A DNA stretch of 64,000 nucleotides from Defluviimonas sp. SAOS-178_SWC (GTDB lineage: Bacteria; Pseudomonadota; Alphaproteobacteria; Rhodobacterales; Rhodobacteraceae): NCBI RefSeq assembly GCF_039830135.1, contig NZ_CP156081.1:351001-415000 (forward strand), given 5' to 3'. The translations under genes were made by a program, and so were the position numbers. Numbering within the stretch: position 1 is the stretch's first letter; the number at the start of each line of letters is the position of its first letter. Shown one piece after another: positions 8,722-18,652 of the stretch. The notes under the pieces were generated by a model, which was not told the origin of the DNA, searched no databases, and saw nothing but the letters and a program-made list of their open reading frames with translations.

Positions 8722-9309
8722 ATGCGCAAGCTACAGGTTCAGGGGGTCCACCACATCACGCTGATGGGGGCCGACCGCCAGACGTCGATCGACTTCTGGG
8801 AGGGGCTGCTCGGGATGCCTTTCGTCTTCGATCAACCGAACCTCGACAATCCCGGCGAGGGGCATCTCTATTTCGACCCCGGCGACGGGCGACTCATCAC
8901 CGTATTCACAAACGAGGATCGGGCGGCCGATCCGAAGCCGAAACGCCCGGTGGCGGGAGAGGTGCATCACCTCGCGCTGTCCGTTTCGAGGGCGGTCTTT
9001 TCGCAGACGGTCCAGCGGCTCGACGAGCGCGGGATCAGCCATTCCGGGGTCAAGGATCGCGGCTTCATGGATTCGATCTATTTCCGCGATCCGATGGGAT
9101 TCCTGATCGAACTGGCGAGCTACCGGTTCGACCCGCCCTTCGGATCGAGCCATGCCGACGTCCTTTTCGAGGCGCATCTGATCCGGGTCGAACGCGGCGA
9201 TTATGCCATCGCCGAGGTCCATGTCGCGGACGCCATCGAGCGGCTGATCGCCCGGGGGCAGCGGTCGTTGTCCGAGGATCGTGGCCCGAAGGATCCCTAC
9301 CGGGGCTGA
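8722..9309 (+). CDS. VOC (glyoxalase/dioxygenase superfamily) protein
   Basis: A 195-residue protein with the paired beta-alpha-beta-beta-beta repeats of the vicinal oxygen chelate fold. The first module starts VQGVHHITLMGAD (candidate metal His), with SIDFWEGLLGMPFV; the second starts EVHHLALSVS and ends IYFRDPMGFLIELAS, where the final Glu is the usual metal ligand. Members include ring-cleavage dioxygenases, glyoxalases and fosfomycin resistance enzymes, and the substrate cannot be named from sequence. The next gene, an unrelated membrane protein, starts about 70 bases downstream on the same strand. Confidence 0.8.
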   Translation: MRKLQVQGVHHITLMGADRQTSIDFWEGLLGMPFVFDQPNLDNPGEGHLYFDPGDGRLITVFTNEDRAADPKPKRPVAGEVHHLALSVSRAVFSQTVQRLDERGISHSGVKDRGFMDSIYFRDPMGFLIELASYRFDPPFGSSHADVLFEAHLIRVERGDYAIAEVHVADAIERLIARGQRSLSEDRGPKDPYRG

Positions 9310-9381
9310 CCATGATCGCGCTCTGGCAGTATGACCCGCGCCGACATAGTCTGCGGCGACAGGATCGGCGGGCACGGGGCG

Positions 9382-10116
9382 ATGAGAGCAGCAGAGCGGC
9401 GGATCGGGGTTCTGGATTTGGCGCGCGGCCTCGCGCTTGTCGCGATGGCGAGCTTTCACCTGACCTACGACCTTCAGTTGTTCGGCTTTTTGCCGCACGG
9501 GACGATTGCGACCTGGCCGCTTTGGCTCTATGCCCGATTGATCGCGGGCAGTTTCATTTTCCTCGCCGGCGTCGGTCTTTGGCTTGGCCACGGCCGGGGC
9601 ATCCGCTGGGGCCCGTTCTGGCGGCGTTTCGCCAGGATCGCGGCGGGCGCCATGCTGGTGACGGTGGCGACTTTCCTTGTAGATCGAAGCTCTTACGTTT
9701 TTTTCGGGATACTGCATTCCATCGCCGTCTCAAGCCTGATCGGGCTTGCCTTCCTGCGCGTCCCCGCTGCCTTGACGGCGCTGGCCGGCTGCCTGGCGAT
9801 CATCGCCCCGCATGTCCTGACCAGCGGGGCGTTCGACGCTGCCCTGCTCGGCTGGCTGGGGCTGGCGAGCTACGGTATCCGTTCGGTGGATTTCGAGCCG
9901 ACCTTTCCGTGGGTCGCACCGTTCCTCTTCGGCATTGCCGCGGCGAAGGTGGCCGGGCGGCGCGGGCTTTGGGGATCACTGCGGGCCTTGCGGCCGAAAG
10001 GGCCGGCTTTCCCGGTCCTGGCATGGGCAGGCCGCCACAGCCTGCCGATCTATCTTCTGCATCAGCCGATTCTCTTCGGCCTTGTCTGGGCGGCGGCACG
10101 CCTGAACGCCGCCTGA
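9382..10116 (+). CDS. DUF1624 / heparan-alpha-glucosaminide N-acetyltransferase-like membrane protein
   Basis: About 244 residues with seven or so membrane segments. The N-terminus RRIGVLDLARGLALVAMASFHLTYDL matches the DUF1624 group of acyltransferase-3-like membrane proteins, in which a His after the first helix (here SFHLTYD) is conserved; GRHSLPIYLLHQP near the C-terminus is the other family hallmark. Such proteins are thought to transfer acyl groups across the membrane, but the substrate is unknown. ATG 9382 is preferred because of GGCACGGGGCG just upstream and the family-typical start; ATG 9331 in the same frame is possible. It converges on the next gene with a 9-base gap. Confidence 0.75.
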   Translation: MRAAERRIGVLDLARGLALVAMASFHLTYDLQLFGFLPHGTIATWPLWLYARLIAGSFIFLAGVGLWLGHGRGIRWGPFWRRFARIAAGAMLVTVATFLVDRSSYVFFGILHSIAVSSLIGLAFLRVPAALTALAGCLAIIAPHVLTSGAFDAALLGWLGLASYGIRSVDFEPTFPWVAPFLFGIAAAKVAGRRGLWGSLRALRPKGPAFPVLAWAGRHSLPIYLLHQPILFGLVWAAARLNAA

Positions 10117-10125
10117 CCAGGCGGT

Positions 10126-11367
10126 TCAGCTGTAATCGACCGCCCGGTCGCCGCTGGCGTCCTTCACTCGCGTCGGCAGGCCGATGCGGTTCAGAAGGCT
10201 GATGAAGGGTTTGGGGTCGAGATCCTCGACATTGACCATGCGACCGACATCCCATGCCCCCTTCGCGATCAGGATCGCGGCGGCGACTGGCGGCACCCCG
10301 GCGGTGTAGGAGATGCCTTGCGAGCCCACCTCCTCATACGCCTCCTTGTGGTCGGCGACGTTGTAGATGAAGACCTCGGCCGGTTTGCCGTCCTTCGTGC
10401 CCTTCACCAGATCGCCGATGCAGGTCTTGCCGGTATAGCCGGGGGCGAGGCTTGCCGGATCGGGCAGCACGGCCTTGACCACCTTCAGCGGCACGACCTC
10501 CAGCCCCTCCGCCGTCATCACGGGCTGTTCCGACAGCAGGCCGATGGATTTCAGTACCGTGAAGACGTTGATGTAGTGATCGCCGAAGCCCATCCAGAAG
10601 CGTACGTCGGCATGCGGATAGCGATTGGCCAGCGAATGCACCTCGTCATGGCCCGACATATAGGCCTTCTGCTTGCCGACGACGGGCAGGTACCATTCGC
10701 GGCCGACCTCGAACATCTTGTTCTCGCGCCACTCGCCGCCCTGCCAGGAATAGACCGTGCCGGTGAACTCGCGGAAATTGATCTCCGGGTCGAAGTTGGT
10801 CGCGAAATACTTGCCATGCGACCCGGCATTGATATCGACGATGTCGATTTCGCTGATCGTGTCGAGGAATTGATCCTCGGCCAGCCGGGCATAGGCGTTC
10901 ACGACGCCGGGGTCGAAGCCGACGCCAAGAATCGCGGTCACGCCCGCCTTCTCGCAGGCCTCGCGCTTCTTCCATTCGTAGTTCGCGTACCAGGGCGGGG
11001 TTTCGCAGACCTTGTCGGGTTCCTCATGGATCGCGGTGTCCATATAGGCCACGCCCGTGGCGATGCAGGCGTCCAGCACCGACATGTTCACATAGGGCGT
11101 GCCGACGTTGATCACGATCTGGCTGCCGGTTGCGCGGATCAGGTCCGCGACCGCGCCGGTGTCCTTGGCATCCAGCGCATGCGCCTCGAACCTGCCCGCG
11201 ACCTTCATCGCGCCTTTCTCGTGAACGCTCGCGATGATCTCGTCGCATTTCGATTTCGTCCGGCTGGCGATATGCAGATCGCCCAGCACGTCGTTGTGCT
11301 GCGCGCATTTGTGCGCCACGACCTGCGCGACGCCGCCGGCGCCGACGATGAGCACGTTCTTTTTCAC
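10126..11367 (-). CDS. carboxy(nor)spermidine synthase/dehydrogenase, saccharopine dehydrogenase family
   Basis: A 413-residue protein with an N-terminal NAD(P)-binding Rossmann fold (KNVLIVGAGGVAQVVAHKCA) and saccharopine dehydrogenase-like body (DTAIHEEP, GVGFDPGVVNAYA). In this family the enzyme condenses aspartate beta-semialdehyde with putrescine or diaminopropane and reduces the product to carboxyspermidine or carboxynorspermidine. The gene directly upstream on the same strand is the matching decarboxylase, 51 bases away, which supports this role over lysine metabolism. Together they form the alternative polyamine route used by many alphaproteobacteria. Whether the main product is spermidine or norspermidine cannot be told from sequence. 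Confidence 0.85.
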   Translation of the reverse strand: MKKNVLIVGAGGVAQVVAHKCAQHNDVLGDLHIASRTKSKCDEIIASVHEKGAMKVAGRFEAHALDAKDTGAVADLIRATGSQIVINVGTPYVNMSVLDACIATGVAYMDTAIHEEPDKVCETPPWYANYEWKKREACEKAGVTAILGVGFDPGVVNAYARLAEDQFLDTISEIDIVDINAGSHGKYFATNFDPEINFREFTGTVYSWQGGEWRENKMFEVGREWYLPVVGKQKAYMSGHDEVHSLANRYPHADVRFWMGFGDHYINVFTVLKSIGLLSEQPVMTAEGLEVVPLKVVKAVLPDPASLAPGYTGKTCIGDLVKGTKDGKPAEVFIYNVADHKEAYEEVGSQGISYTAGVPPVAAAILIAKGAWDVGRMVNVEDLDPKPFISLLNRIGLPTRVKDASGDRAVDYS

Positions 11368-11418
11368 TTCGGCTGTCTCCTTATTCTCAGGACAGGGGAA
11401 GGGGAGCGTGTAACACGC

Positions 11419-12513
11419 TCACGACAGGCTCGAGGAATAGTCCTCGTAGCCAAATTCACGGACAACGCGGATGGAGCCGTCAAGATCCCTGATGGCGATG
11501 GCGGGCATGTTGACGCCGTTGAACCAGTTCTTCTTGACCATCGTGTATCCGGCGGCATCGGCAACCGAGATGCGGTCGCCGACACTCAGCGGACGCTCGA
11601 AGCGCGCATCTCCGAAGATGTCGCCGGCAAGGCAGGACTTTCCGCAGATCTGGTACTCGTGCGCACCGCTTTGCGGCAGCTTCGCCTTTTCGCGGTAGAT
11701 CAGCAGGTCGAGCATGTGCGCCTCGATCGAGCTGTCGACGATGGCGAGGTCCTTGCCGTTGTTCAGAAGATCGAGCACGCTGACCTCCAACGAGGTCGAA
11801 TTGGTGATCGCCGCCTCGCCCGGTTCCAGATAGACCTGCACGCCGAACTTTTCGGAGAACGCCTTCAGCCGCGCGGCCAGATCGTCGACCGGGTAGCCCT
11901 CGCCGGTGAAGTGGATGCCGCCGCCGAGGCTAACCCATGTCACCTTCTCCAGAAGCGGTGCGAATTCGGCCTCGATCCGGCCAAGCTGCTGGTCGAAGAG
12001 GTCGAAGTCGCGGTTCTCGCAATTGTAATGGATCATGAAGCCGGAGATGCGGTCGATCACCTCCGCGATCTTCGCGGCGTCCCATTCGCCGAGGCGCGAG
12101 AAAGGCCGGGCGGGGTCGGCGAGATCGAAGCCGGAGGTCGAGAAGCGCGGGTTCAGCCGCAGGCCGCGCTGGATAGAGGCTGACTGGTTGTCGAAGCGTT
12201 CGAGCTGGCCGATGGAGTTGAAGATGATCTTGTCGGCGTAGGACACCGCCTCGGCGATCTCGTGATCGGCCCAGGCGACGGAATAGGCGTGGGTTTCCTT
12301 GCCGAACTTCTCGCGGCCGAGGCGCAGTTCATAGAGCGAGGAGGAGGTCGTGCCGTCCATGTGGTCGCGCATCAGGTCGAAGGCCGACCAGGTGGCGAAG
12401 CACTTAAGCGCAAGCAGGGCCTTGGCGCCGGATCCGGCGCGGAGCCGGTCAATAACGTCCATGTTGCGAAGCAACTTCGCCGCGTCGATGAGATAGAAGG
12501 GTGTCTGGATCAT
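11419..12513 (-). CDS. nspC: carboxynorspermidine decarboxylase
   Basis: A 364-residue PLP enzyme of the alanine racemase/ornithine decarboxylase fold. The N-terminus has TPFYLIDAAKLLRNM and the PLP lysine in ALLALKCFATW; the C-terminal part carries GKSCLAGDIFGD, the conserved catalytic Cys-Asp region of this family. It removes CO2 from carboxy(nor)spermidine to give (nor)spermidine in the cytoplasm. Start ATG 12513 follows a G-rich ribosome-binding region; the frame extends upstream but without family sequence. It lies first in a two-gene unit with the dehydrogenase. Confidence 0.9.
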   Translation of the reverse strand: MIQTPFYLIDAAKLLRNMDVIDRLRAGSGAKALLALKCFATWSAFDLMRDHMDGTTSSSLYELRLGREKFGKETHAYSVAWADHEIAEAVSYADKIIFNSIGQLERFDNQSASIQRGLRLNPRFSTSGFDLADPARPFSRLGEWDAAKIAEVIDRISGFMIHYNCENRDFDLFDQQLGRIEAEFAPLLEKVTWVSLGGGIHFTGEGYPVDDLAARLKAFSEKFGVQVYLEPGEAAITNSTSLEVSVLDLLNNGKDLAIVDSSIEAHMLDLLIYREKAKLPQSGAHEYQICGKSCLAGDIFGDARFERPLSVGDRISVADAAGYTMVKKNWFNGVNMPAIAIRDLDGSIRVVREFGYEDYSSSLS

Positions 12514-12579
12514 CGGGCGCCCCCCACCGGCAAAACGAGGCGTCGGTATAGAGGCCGGACCCCTCCGACGCAAGGCCGG

Positions 12580-13284
12580 TCAGAGCATCCGGATCGCATC
12601 CTTGTCGACCGAAAGCATGTAGCCGCGCCGGGCGATGTTCTTGACCAGAAGCTCTGCCACCATCTGGTTGCCGAGCGCGTCGCGCAGCCGTTTGATCCGC
12701 ATGGCGCCCGACGCCTCGTCGCAATCGGCGGCGTTCTTGCCCGAGATCACCGACTCGATCTCAGCCCCCGAAAGGATGTCATCGTCCATCCGCGCCTCGG
12801 CAAGGACGGAGAGCGTCTCGATCGCGGCGGCGGTCAGCTTGAACTCCATGTTGTTCAGCACCACGGCATTCTCGGCCCGGCTGATGAGGAGGGAGGAGAC
12901 CTGGATTCCCTGACGCTCGATCTCGCCCATGCGCTTGTTGAGCGCGACGATCATCACGAGGAAGACGAGCGCGGCGATCAGCAGCGCCGTCGAGAAAACG
13001 AGAAGCACGAAGATGACCATGCGGTAGCTGGTCAGAACCTCGGAAAAGGTGGTTCCGGACTGGGCGAGGATTTCCAGAAGCTTGATCTGGTCACCGGTCG
13101 TCAGCGCGTCGTTCTCGATGAAGATGCGCTCGACGCGGGCGTTGAAGGCATTGGCGTCCGGCAGCGAGAGGAAGAGCAGGATCGCGGCAAGCGCGAGGAT
13201 CGCGACGATGGCGGCGATGCCCCAGAGGACGACGCGGTTGCCGGCGCGCAAGGCCTCGGTCGTGAGGGAAGTCGGTTCGGCCAC
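12580..13284 (-). CDS. membrane-anchored winged-helix regulator candidate
   Basis: Numbered from the TTG at 13329: a membrane helix at 33-55, about 48 residues likely periplasmic, a second helix at 104-128, a short coiled-coil-like stretch (ALNKRMGEIERQ), and a C-terminal domain (about 160-249) ending ..AMRIKRLRDALGN..LLVKNIARRGYML, the pattern of OmpR/PhoB-type DNA-binding winged helices. So it looks like a ToxR-style regulator with reversed order: membrane part first, DNA-binding part last. The start is uncertain: GTG 13284 avoids overlap with the upstream gene, while TTG 13329 would overlap it by 26 bases. It is downstream of, and probably co-transcribed with, a small secreted protein gene. 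The signal and targets are unknown. Confidence 0.65.
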   Translation of the reverse strand: MAEPTSLTTEALRAGNRVVLWGIAAIVAILALAAILLFLSLPDANAFNARVERIFIENDALTTGDQIKLLEILAQSGTTFSEVLTSYRMVIFVLLVFSTALLIAALVFLVMIVALNKRMGEIERQGIQVSSLLISRAENAVVLNNMEFKLTAAAIETLSVLAEARMDDDILSGAEIESVISGKNAADCDEASGAMRIKRLRDALGNQMVAELLVKNIARRGYMLSVDKDAIRML

Positions 13285-13303
13285 GTCTGTCGTCCCGGTG
13301 CGG

Positions 13304-13549
13304 TTATCCGCCGCCAAGGATGGAGACAATGGCCAGAAGCGTCCAGCCCTGCTTTGCGAGGCGGGGCTTGAGGGCGGCGGCGGCGGCCTCTTTCGAGGCG
13401 CAGGCGCTGTCGGGAAGCTCGACCGTGCCGAAGTCGAGCTTCAAGGGGTTGTCGCGCTTGGCCTTGTATTCGACACGGCAAGCCGCGTCGGCGGTGCCGG
13501 CGGCGAGTGCGGCGACAAGCGCCAGGAGGGGGAGGGTGATGCGTTTCAT
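13304..13549 (-). CDS. small secreted protein of unknown function
   Basis: An 81-residue protein with a clear signal peptide (MKRITLPLLALVAALAAGTADA, cleavage before AC). The mature part is about 58 residues with two cysteines (ACRVEY and DSACAS) that could form a disulfide, and it ends LLAIVSILGGG. I do not recognise a characterised family. It is first in a leftward pair with the membrane winged-helix gene and divergent from another secreted protein gene at 13723. Confidence 0.65.
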   Translation of the reverse strand: MKRITLPLLALVAALAAGTADAACRVEYKAKRDNPLKLDFGTVELPDSACASKEAAAAALKPRLAKQGWTLLAIVSILGGG

Positions 13550-13583
13550 GGTGCAGCCACCCTGCGGCGCGCGGTGCGGCTAG

Positions 13584-13639
13584 GCAATAACAAAGGCGGT
13601 GTGGCAGGGCGTTATCGCATAGCCGGGCGGGGTTATTGC
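13584..13639. promoter_or_regulatory. inverted octamer repeats in a divergent promoter region
   Basis: GCAATAAC (13584-13591) and its exact inverse GTTATTGC (13632-13639) flank a third near-copy GTTATCGC (13611-13618). They lie between the divergent starts at 13549 and 13723. This spacing is what an operator array for a regulator would look like; the binding protein is unknown. The nearby membrane winged-helix protein is one candidate by proximity only. Confidence 0.45.
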
Positions 13640-13722
13640 TTGCGGAGGACCGGCGGCGGCAGGGTCGGGTCATGAGATTGGCGGGCCAGTACCCGCACGT
13701 TCATCCGAAGAGGAGACGCAGA

Positions 13723-14199
13723 ATGAAAAGCCGCATCATTGCCACCGTGACCGCTGCCGCCCTTGCCCTGACGACCGCCATGGCCTCGCCCGTCGAGGCC
13801 GCCGACCGCGACAAGAAAGTGCTGACGTTGCTGTTGGGGGCGGCCGCGGTCGGGCTCCTGATCAACGAGGCGAACAAGAACAAGAAGCGCAAGGCCGCGC
13901 CGGTGACGCAAGCGCACGACAATTACCGTTACGGCTATGACTACGACGATCACGGCAAGAAGCGGCGCGATCATGACCGCCGCCGCCACGTGACGATCCC
14001 GCCGCAATGCGTCTTCTCGATCCGCGGGACGCGCGGCGAGCGAGAGGTCGTCTCGGGCCGCTGCATCGAGGAAGTCGGGTATGCCCGGCGGTTGCCGCAG
14101 AATTGCGCGTTCGACATCAACAGCGGCTGGGGCCCGCGCACCGTCTACGGCCTGCGTTGTCTTCAGGAGAACGGGTTCCGGATCGCCCGGGCGCACTGA
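13723..14199 (+). CDS. secreted protein with basic/histidine-rich linker, unknown function
   Basis: A 158-residue protein starting at ATG 13723 after GAGGAG. It has a signal peptide (MKSRIIATVTAAALALTTAMASPVEA), a short hydrophobic glycine/alanine stretch (TLLLGAAAVGLLI), a linker rich in Lys, Arg, His, Asp and Tyr (about 50-90), and a C-terminal domain with four cysteines (QCVFS, GRCIEE, NCAFD, LRCLQ) probably paired as disulfides. It resembles conserved alphaproteobacterial periplasmic hypotheticals; no function can be assigned. An intrinsic terminator follows it. Confidence 0.7.
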   Translation: MKSRIIATVTAAALALTTAMASPVEAADRDKKVLTLLLGAAAVGLLINEANKNKKRKAAPVTQAHDNYRYGYDYDDHGKKRRDHDRRRHVTIPPQCVFSIRGTRGEREVVSGRCIEEVGYARRLPQNCAFDINSGWGPRTVYGLRCLQENGFRIARAH

Positions 14200-14253
14200 A
14201 CCGAGGTTCGAGCAGGCGGCGCGGCTTCCCCTAATCGCCCGCGCCGCGCCTTG

Positions 14254-14290
14254 GGGCGGGTGCCAAAGGCATCCGCCCTCTTTTTTGTTT
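14254..14290 (+). terminator. rho-independent terminator
   Basis: GGGCGGGTGCC, loop AAA, GGCATCCGCCC (one G-U), followed by TCTTTTTTGTTT. It separates the secreted protein gene from rnhB. Confidence 0.85.
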
Positions 14291-14357
14291 ACATGGAAAT
14301 CCGGAAGAACGGCAATCTTGGGGTTGCCGGCCGTGCGGTTTCGCGCAAGGTGGCGCG

Positions 14358-14991
14358 ATGACCACAGGACCTGATTTCAGTTTCGAACGCGCGGCGTTTG
14401 CCCGTGGGCAGGCGCGTGTCGCCGGAACCGACGAGGTCGGGCGGGGTCCGCTTTGCGGCCCGGTTGTGGCGGCGGCCGTGCGGCTCGACCCCGAGCGCAT
14501 CCCTGCGGGGCTCGATGATTCCAAGAAGCTGTCAGTACGTCGGCGCGAAGCGCTCTGCGCAGAGATCCTCGCGGCGGCGGACGTGTCGGTCGCCGAAGCG
14601 AGCGTGGAAGAGATCGACAGGCTCAACATCCTGTACGCGAGCCATCTTGCCATGTGTCGCGCAGTGGCGGGGCTGGCGTTTCGGCCCGATCACGTTCTGG
14701 TCGATGGCAACCGCATTCCCCCCGGGCTGGGCATCGGTGCCGAAGCCGTTGTGAAGGGCGATGCGCGGTCGCTGTCGATCGCGGCGGCCTCCATCGTCGC
14801 CAAGGTGTGGCGTGATCGCATCATGGTGGATTTGGCGCAACAGCATCCCGGCTACGGCTGGGAAAGAAACGCCGGATATCCGACCATGGATCATCTGGAA
14901 GCGCTCCGAAATCTCGGTCCGACCCCTCATCATAGACGTTCGTTCAAGCCGGTCCACAACATCTTGTGCCAAGCAAAAACCATAAGCTCTT

Positions 14992-14993
<2 letters not shown>
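14358..14993 (+). CDS. rnhB: ribonuclease HII
   Basis: A 211-residue enzyme, typical length for RNase HII, which cleaves the RNA strand of RNA-DNA hybrids and removes single ribonucleotides from DNA. The first active-site Asp-Glu pair is in [24 protein letters not shown] supplies another Asp, and [16 protein letters not shown] the fourth region. [11 protein letters not shown] is the usual C-terminal signature. The stop TGA at 14991-14993 overlaps the first of three GANTC sites in the leader of ccrM, 84 bases upstream of that gene. Confidence 0.95.
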
Positions 14994-16193
<1,200 letters not shown>

Positions 16194-16240
16194 CCCAAGT
16201 TTACCGCCGGTGCCTGTGGCCTAACCACGGCACGAACTTC

Positions 16241-16276
16241 CCCCGCCGGATTGCACCCCCGGCGGGGATTTTTTTA
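16241..16276 (+). terminator. rho-independent terminator after ccrM
   Basis: A perfect 9-bp stem CCCCGCCGG / CCGGCGGGG (16241-16249 with 16259-16267) followed by ATTTTTTTA. Confidence 0.9.
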
Positions 16277-16308
16277 TTGGCGGTGGCGTTGAGGTGGGCC
16301 AGGCAGAG

Positions 16309-17451
16309 CTAACTCGCCCCCTTCGGCATCGGCAGATTGCCGGTGTTGTAGTCGCGCCAGTCGGTGATGTCGGGATAATATGCCTTCCGCCACGCGCGCA
16401 CGCGGGGGTTCATCCGCCGCCGCCAGAGCGGCGGGATCATGGCGAGCGCGGTCATGGCGGGATACCCGAAGGGCAGTTGCGGGGCCTCGTCCGCCGAGTA
16501 GGTCTGAAGAAGCGGGAAGCGCCTGTCGGGCTTGTAGTGGTGGTCCGAATGACGCTGGAGGTTGATGAGCATCCAGTTCGTCACCTTGTGGTCGGCGTTC
16601 CACGAATGACGGGGCAGGACATGCTCGTACTTCCCGCCGCCAAGGTGGCGGCGTGTCAGCCCGTAATGCTCGACGTAATTCACAAGCTCCAGCTGCCAGA
16701 TCGCGACGAAAGCCTGCCAGACGAACAGCCCGAGCCCGACCCAGCCGCCAAGCGCCAGGGCGAGCCCGAGCGCCGCGAGCTGAAGCGCCGCGTAGCGCCA
16801 GAACGGGTTCGAGGCGTGCCGGGGCGCGCGTCCGGCGCGGGCGAGCAGCTGCCGCTCCGCCCGCCAAGCGGAGCCGGGGCCTTCGGTGAGGACACGGAAG
16901 AACGCCCGGTGGAAGCCTTCGTTGTAGCGGGCCGTCACCGCATCGCGGGGGGTGCCGACATAGCGGTGATGCACAAGAAGGTGCTCGGTGCGGAAGTGGC
17001 TGTAAAGCACGGTTGCGAGCAAAAGGTCACCAAGCCAGCGTTCGACACGGTTCTTCTGGTGCATCAACTCGTGCGAATAGGTGATCCCGACGGAGCCGGA
17101 AATGACACCGACGCCGAAGAAGAGCACGATCTTTTCCCAGGCGGCGAGGTGATTAGTATGGGTCACATACCAGATCAGGCCGTAAAGCGTGACCGCCTGG
17201 ATCGGGAACCAGATCAGGGTGATCAGCCGATACCAGAAAAGGCCGCGCTCTGGCGTGCCGGTATCGGGATTGTCGTGGTTGAGACCGAGGATGGCGTCGA
17301 GGATTGTCGTTATCACCCAGCCGTAGATCGGCAAGAGCCAGACCGTCCATCCGCCCTGAAGCGCACCGATAACGGCGAGCGGGACCAGTGCCAGCGACAG
17401 CCAGAACGGCAGCGCCGCGCCAATGCGGGAGAAGGGGGCCGACTCTGGCAT
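16309..17451 (-). CDS. alkB: alkane 1-monooxygenase (AlkB family)
   Basis: A 380-residue integral membrane diiron hydroxylase with about six membrane helices. All histidine boxes are present: HELMH (127-131), EHLLVHH (156-162), HSDHH (301-305), plus the NYVEHYGL signature (258-265) that marks AlkB proper. The enzyme oxidises the terminal carbon of medium- to long-chain alkanes using electrons from rubredoxin and rubredoxin reductase, neither of which is encoded nearby. It stands alone between ccrM and mutY. Substrate range cannot be judged; some Rhodobacterales relatives may act on other lipophilic compounds. Confidence 0.9.
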   Translation of the reverse strand: MPESAPFSRIGAALPFWLSLALVPLAVIGALQGGWTVWLLPIYGWVITTILDAILGLNHDNPDTGTPERGLFWYRLITLIWFPIQAVTLYGLIWYVTHTNHLAAWEKIVLFFGVGVISGSVGITYSHELMHQKNRVERWLGDLLLATVLYSHFRTEHLLVHHRYVGTPRDAVTARYNEGFHRAFFRVLTEGPGSAWRAERQLLARAGRAPRHASNPFWRYAALQLAALGLALALGGWVGLGLFVWQAFVAIWQLELVNYVEHYGLTRRHLGGGKYEHVLPRHSWNADHKVTNWMLINLQRHSDHHYKPDRRFPLLQTYSADEAPQLPFGYPAMTALAMIPPLWRRRMNPRVRAWRKAYYPDITDWRDYNTGNLPMPKGAS

Positions 17452-17506
17452 AGCATAATCCGGAACGTCGATTGCCGCCGAAGTCTAGCCCCGCCGCCGC
17501 GCGGGC

Positions 17507-18568
17507 TCAATCGTCGGGGAACGTCGCCGCCGCCACGTCATAGACCTTGCGCATGAGCGTCGGCAGGTCAGACGGGCGGAAATCCCCGCGCGGAAGGAAG
17601 ATGCCGGATCCGGGCAACGGGGTGGCGGGCAGTTCCGCCGTCATGACCGAGAGAATAAGATGGAAATGCGTGAATGTGTGGCGCACATCGCCGGGCACGC
17701 TTTGCCAGTCCGCGTCGGCCGGCGGCGTGTGGGCTGGCGGTTCCACGGCCCATGCGGTGCCGGGCCAGCCCAGCATGCCGCCGAGAAGCCCCCGCTCGGG
17801 CCGGCGTTCTAGGAGGACGGCGCCATCTGCCCGCCGGCCGACATAGGCGATGCCGTGCCGGACGGGTTTGACCTTTTTCGGGGCCTTGCGAGGCAGGTCC
17901 ACGGCGATACCTTGCCTCACGGCCTTGCAGGTGGGGCGCAGCGGGCAGAGGCCGCAGGCCGGATTTCTCGGGGTGCAGATCGTGGCGCCGAGATCCATCA
18001 TCGCCTGAGCGTGGTCGCCCGGTCGTCCGGCCGGCGTCAGCCGGGCGGCAAGAGCCGTCAGTTCGGGCTTGGCGGCGGGGAGTTCCGTCTCGACCGCGAA
18101 AAGCCGGGCGACGACGCGTTCGACGTTGCCGTCGACGACCGTCGCCGGTTCGCCATGGGCGATCGCCGCGATCGCGGCGGCGGTGTAGGGGCCGACACCG
18201 GGCAGCGCCAAAAGCCCCTCGCGACCGTCCGGAAAGCGCCCGCCGTGGTCTGCCACGACCGCCCGGGCGCATTTCAGAAGGTTGCGGGCGCGGGCGTAAT
18301 AGCCGAGCCCCGCCCATTCGGCCATCACTTCGCCGTCTTCGGCCGCCGCCAGCGCGCGGACATCCGGCCAGCGCTCCGTGAAGCGGCGGAAATAGTCGCG
18401 GACGGCGGCGACCGTGGTCTGTTGCAACATGATTTCAGAGAGCCAGACCCGATAGGGGTCGGGTCTAACACCGGCACGCCGCTCATCCGGCCCTACGCGC
18501 CACGGCAGGACCCGGGCGTACCGATCGTACCAGTCGAGAAGGGCCGGGCCGATTTCATCGTCACGCAA
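17507..18568 (-). CDS. mutY: A/G-specific adenine glycosylase
   Basis: A 353-residue base-excision repair enzyme that removes adenine mispaired with 8-oxoguanine. The helix-hairpin-helix LLALPGVGPYTAAAIAAIA is followed by the catalytic Asp in VVDGNVERV, and the iron-sulfur cysteines are in CTPRNPACGLCPLRPTC. The C-terminal NUDIX-like domain (GIAYVGRRADGAVLLERRPE..LLGGMLGWPG) recognises 8-oxoG. The start appears to be a TTG at 18568, preceded by GGAG. It is divergent from the DUF721 gene. Confidence 0.93.
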   Translation of the reverse strand: MRDDEIGPALLDWYDRYARVLPWRVGPDERRAGVRPDPYRVWLSEIMLQQTTVAAVRDYFRRFTERWPDVRALAAAEDGEVMAEWAGLGYYARARNLLKCARAVVADHGGRFPDGREGLLALPGVGPYTAAAIAAIAHGEPATVVDGNVERVVARLFAVETELPAAKPELTALAARLTPAGRPGDHAQAMMDLGATICTPRNPACGLCPLRPTCKAVRQGIAVDLPRKAPKKVKPVRHGIAYVGRRADGAVLLERRPERGLLGGMLGWPGTAWAVEPPAHTPPADADWQSVPGDVRHTFTHFHLILSVMTAELPATPLPGSGIFLPRGDFRPSDLPTLMRKVYDVAAATFPDD

Positions 18569-18652
18569 TCTTTATGTCTCCGTCATCCGCAATCCGGTGG
18601 GCAAGCTCCCTCTGCCCGCATAAGATAGAGGGTGAGACGGGAAAGGACAGGG

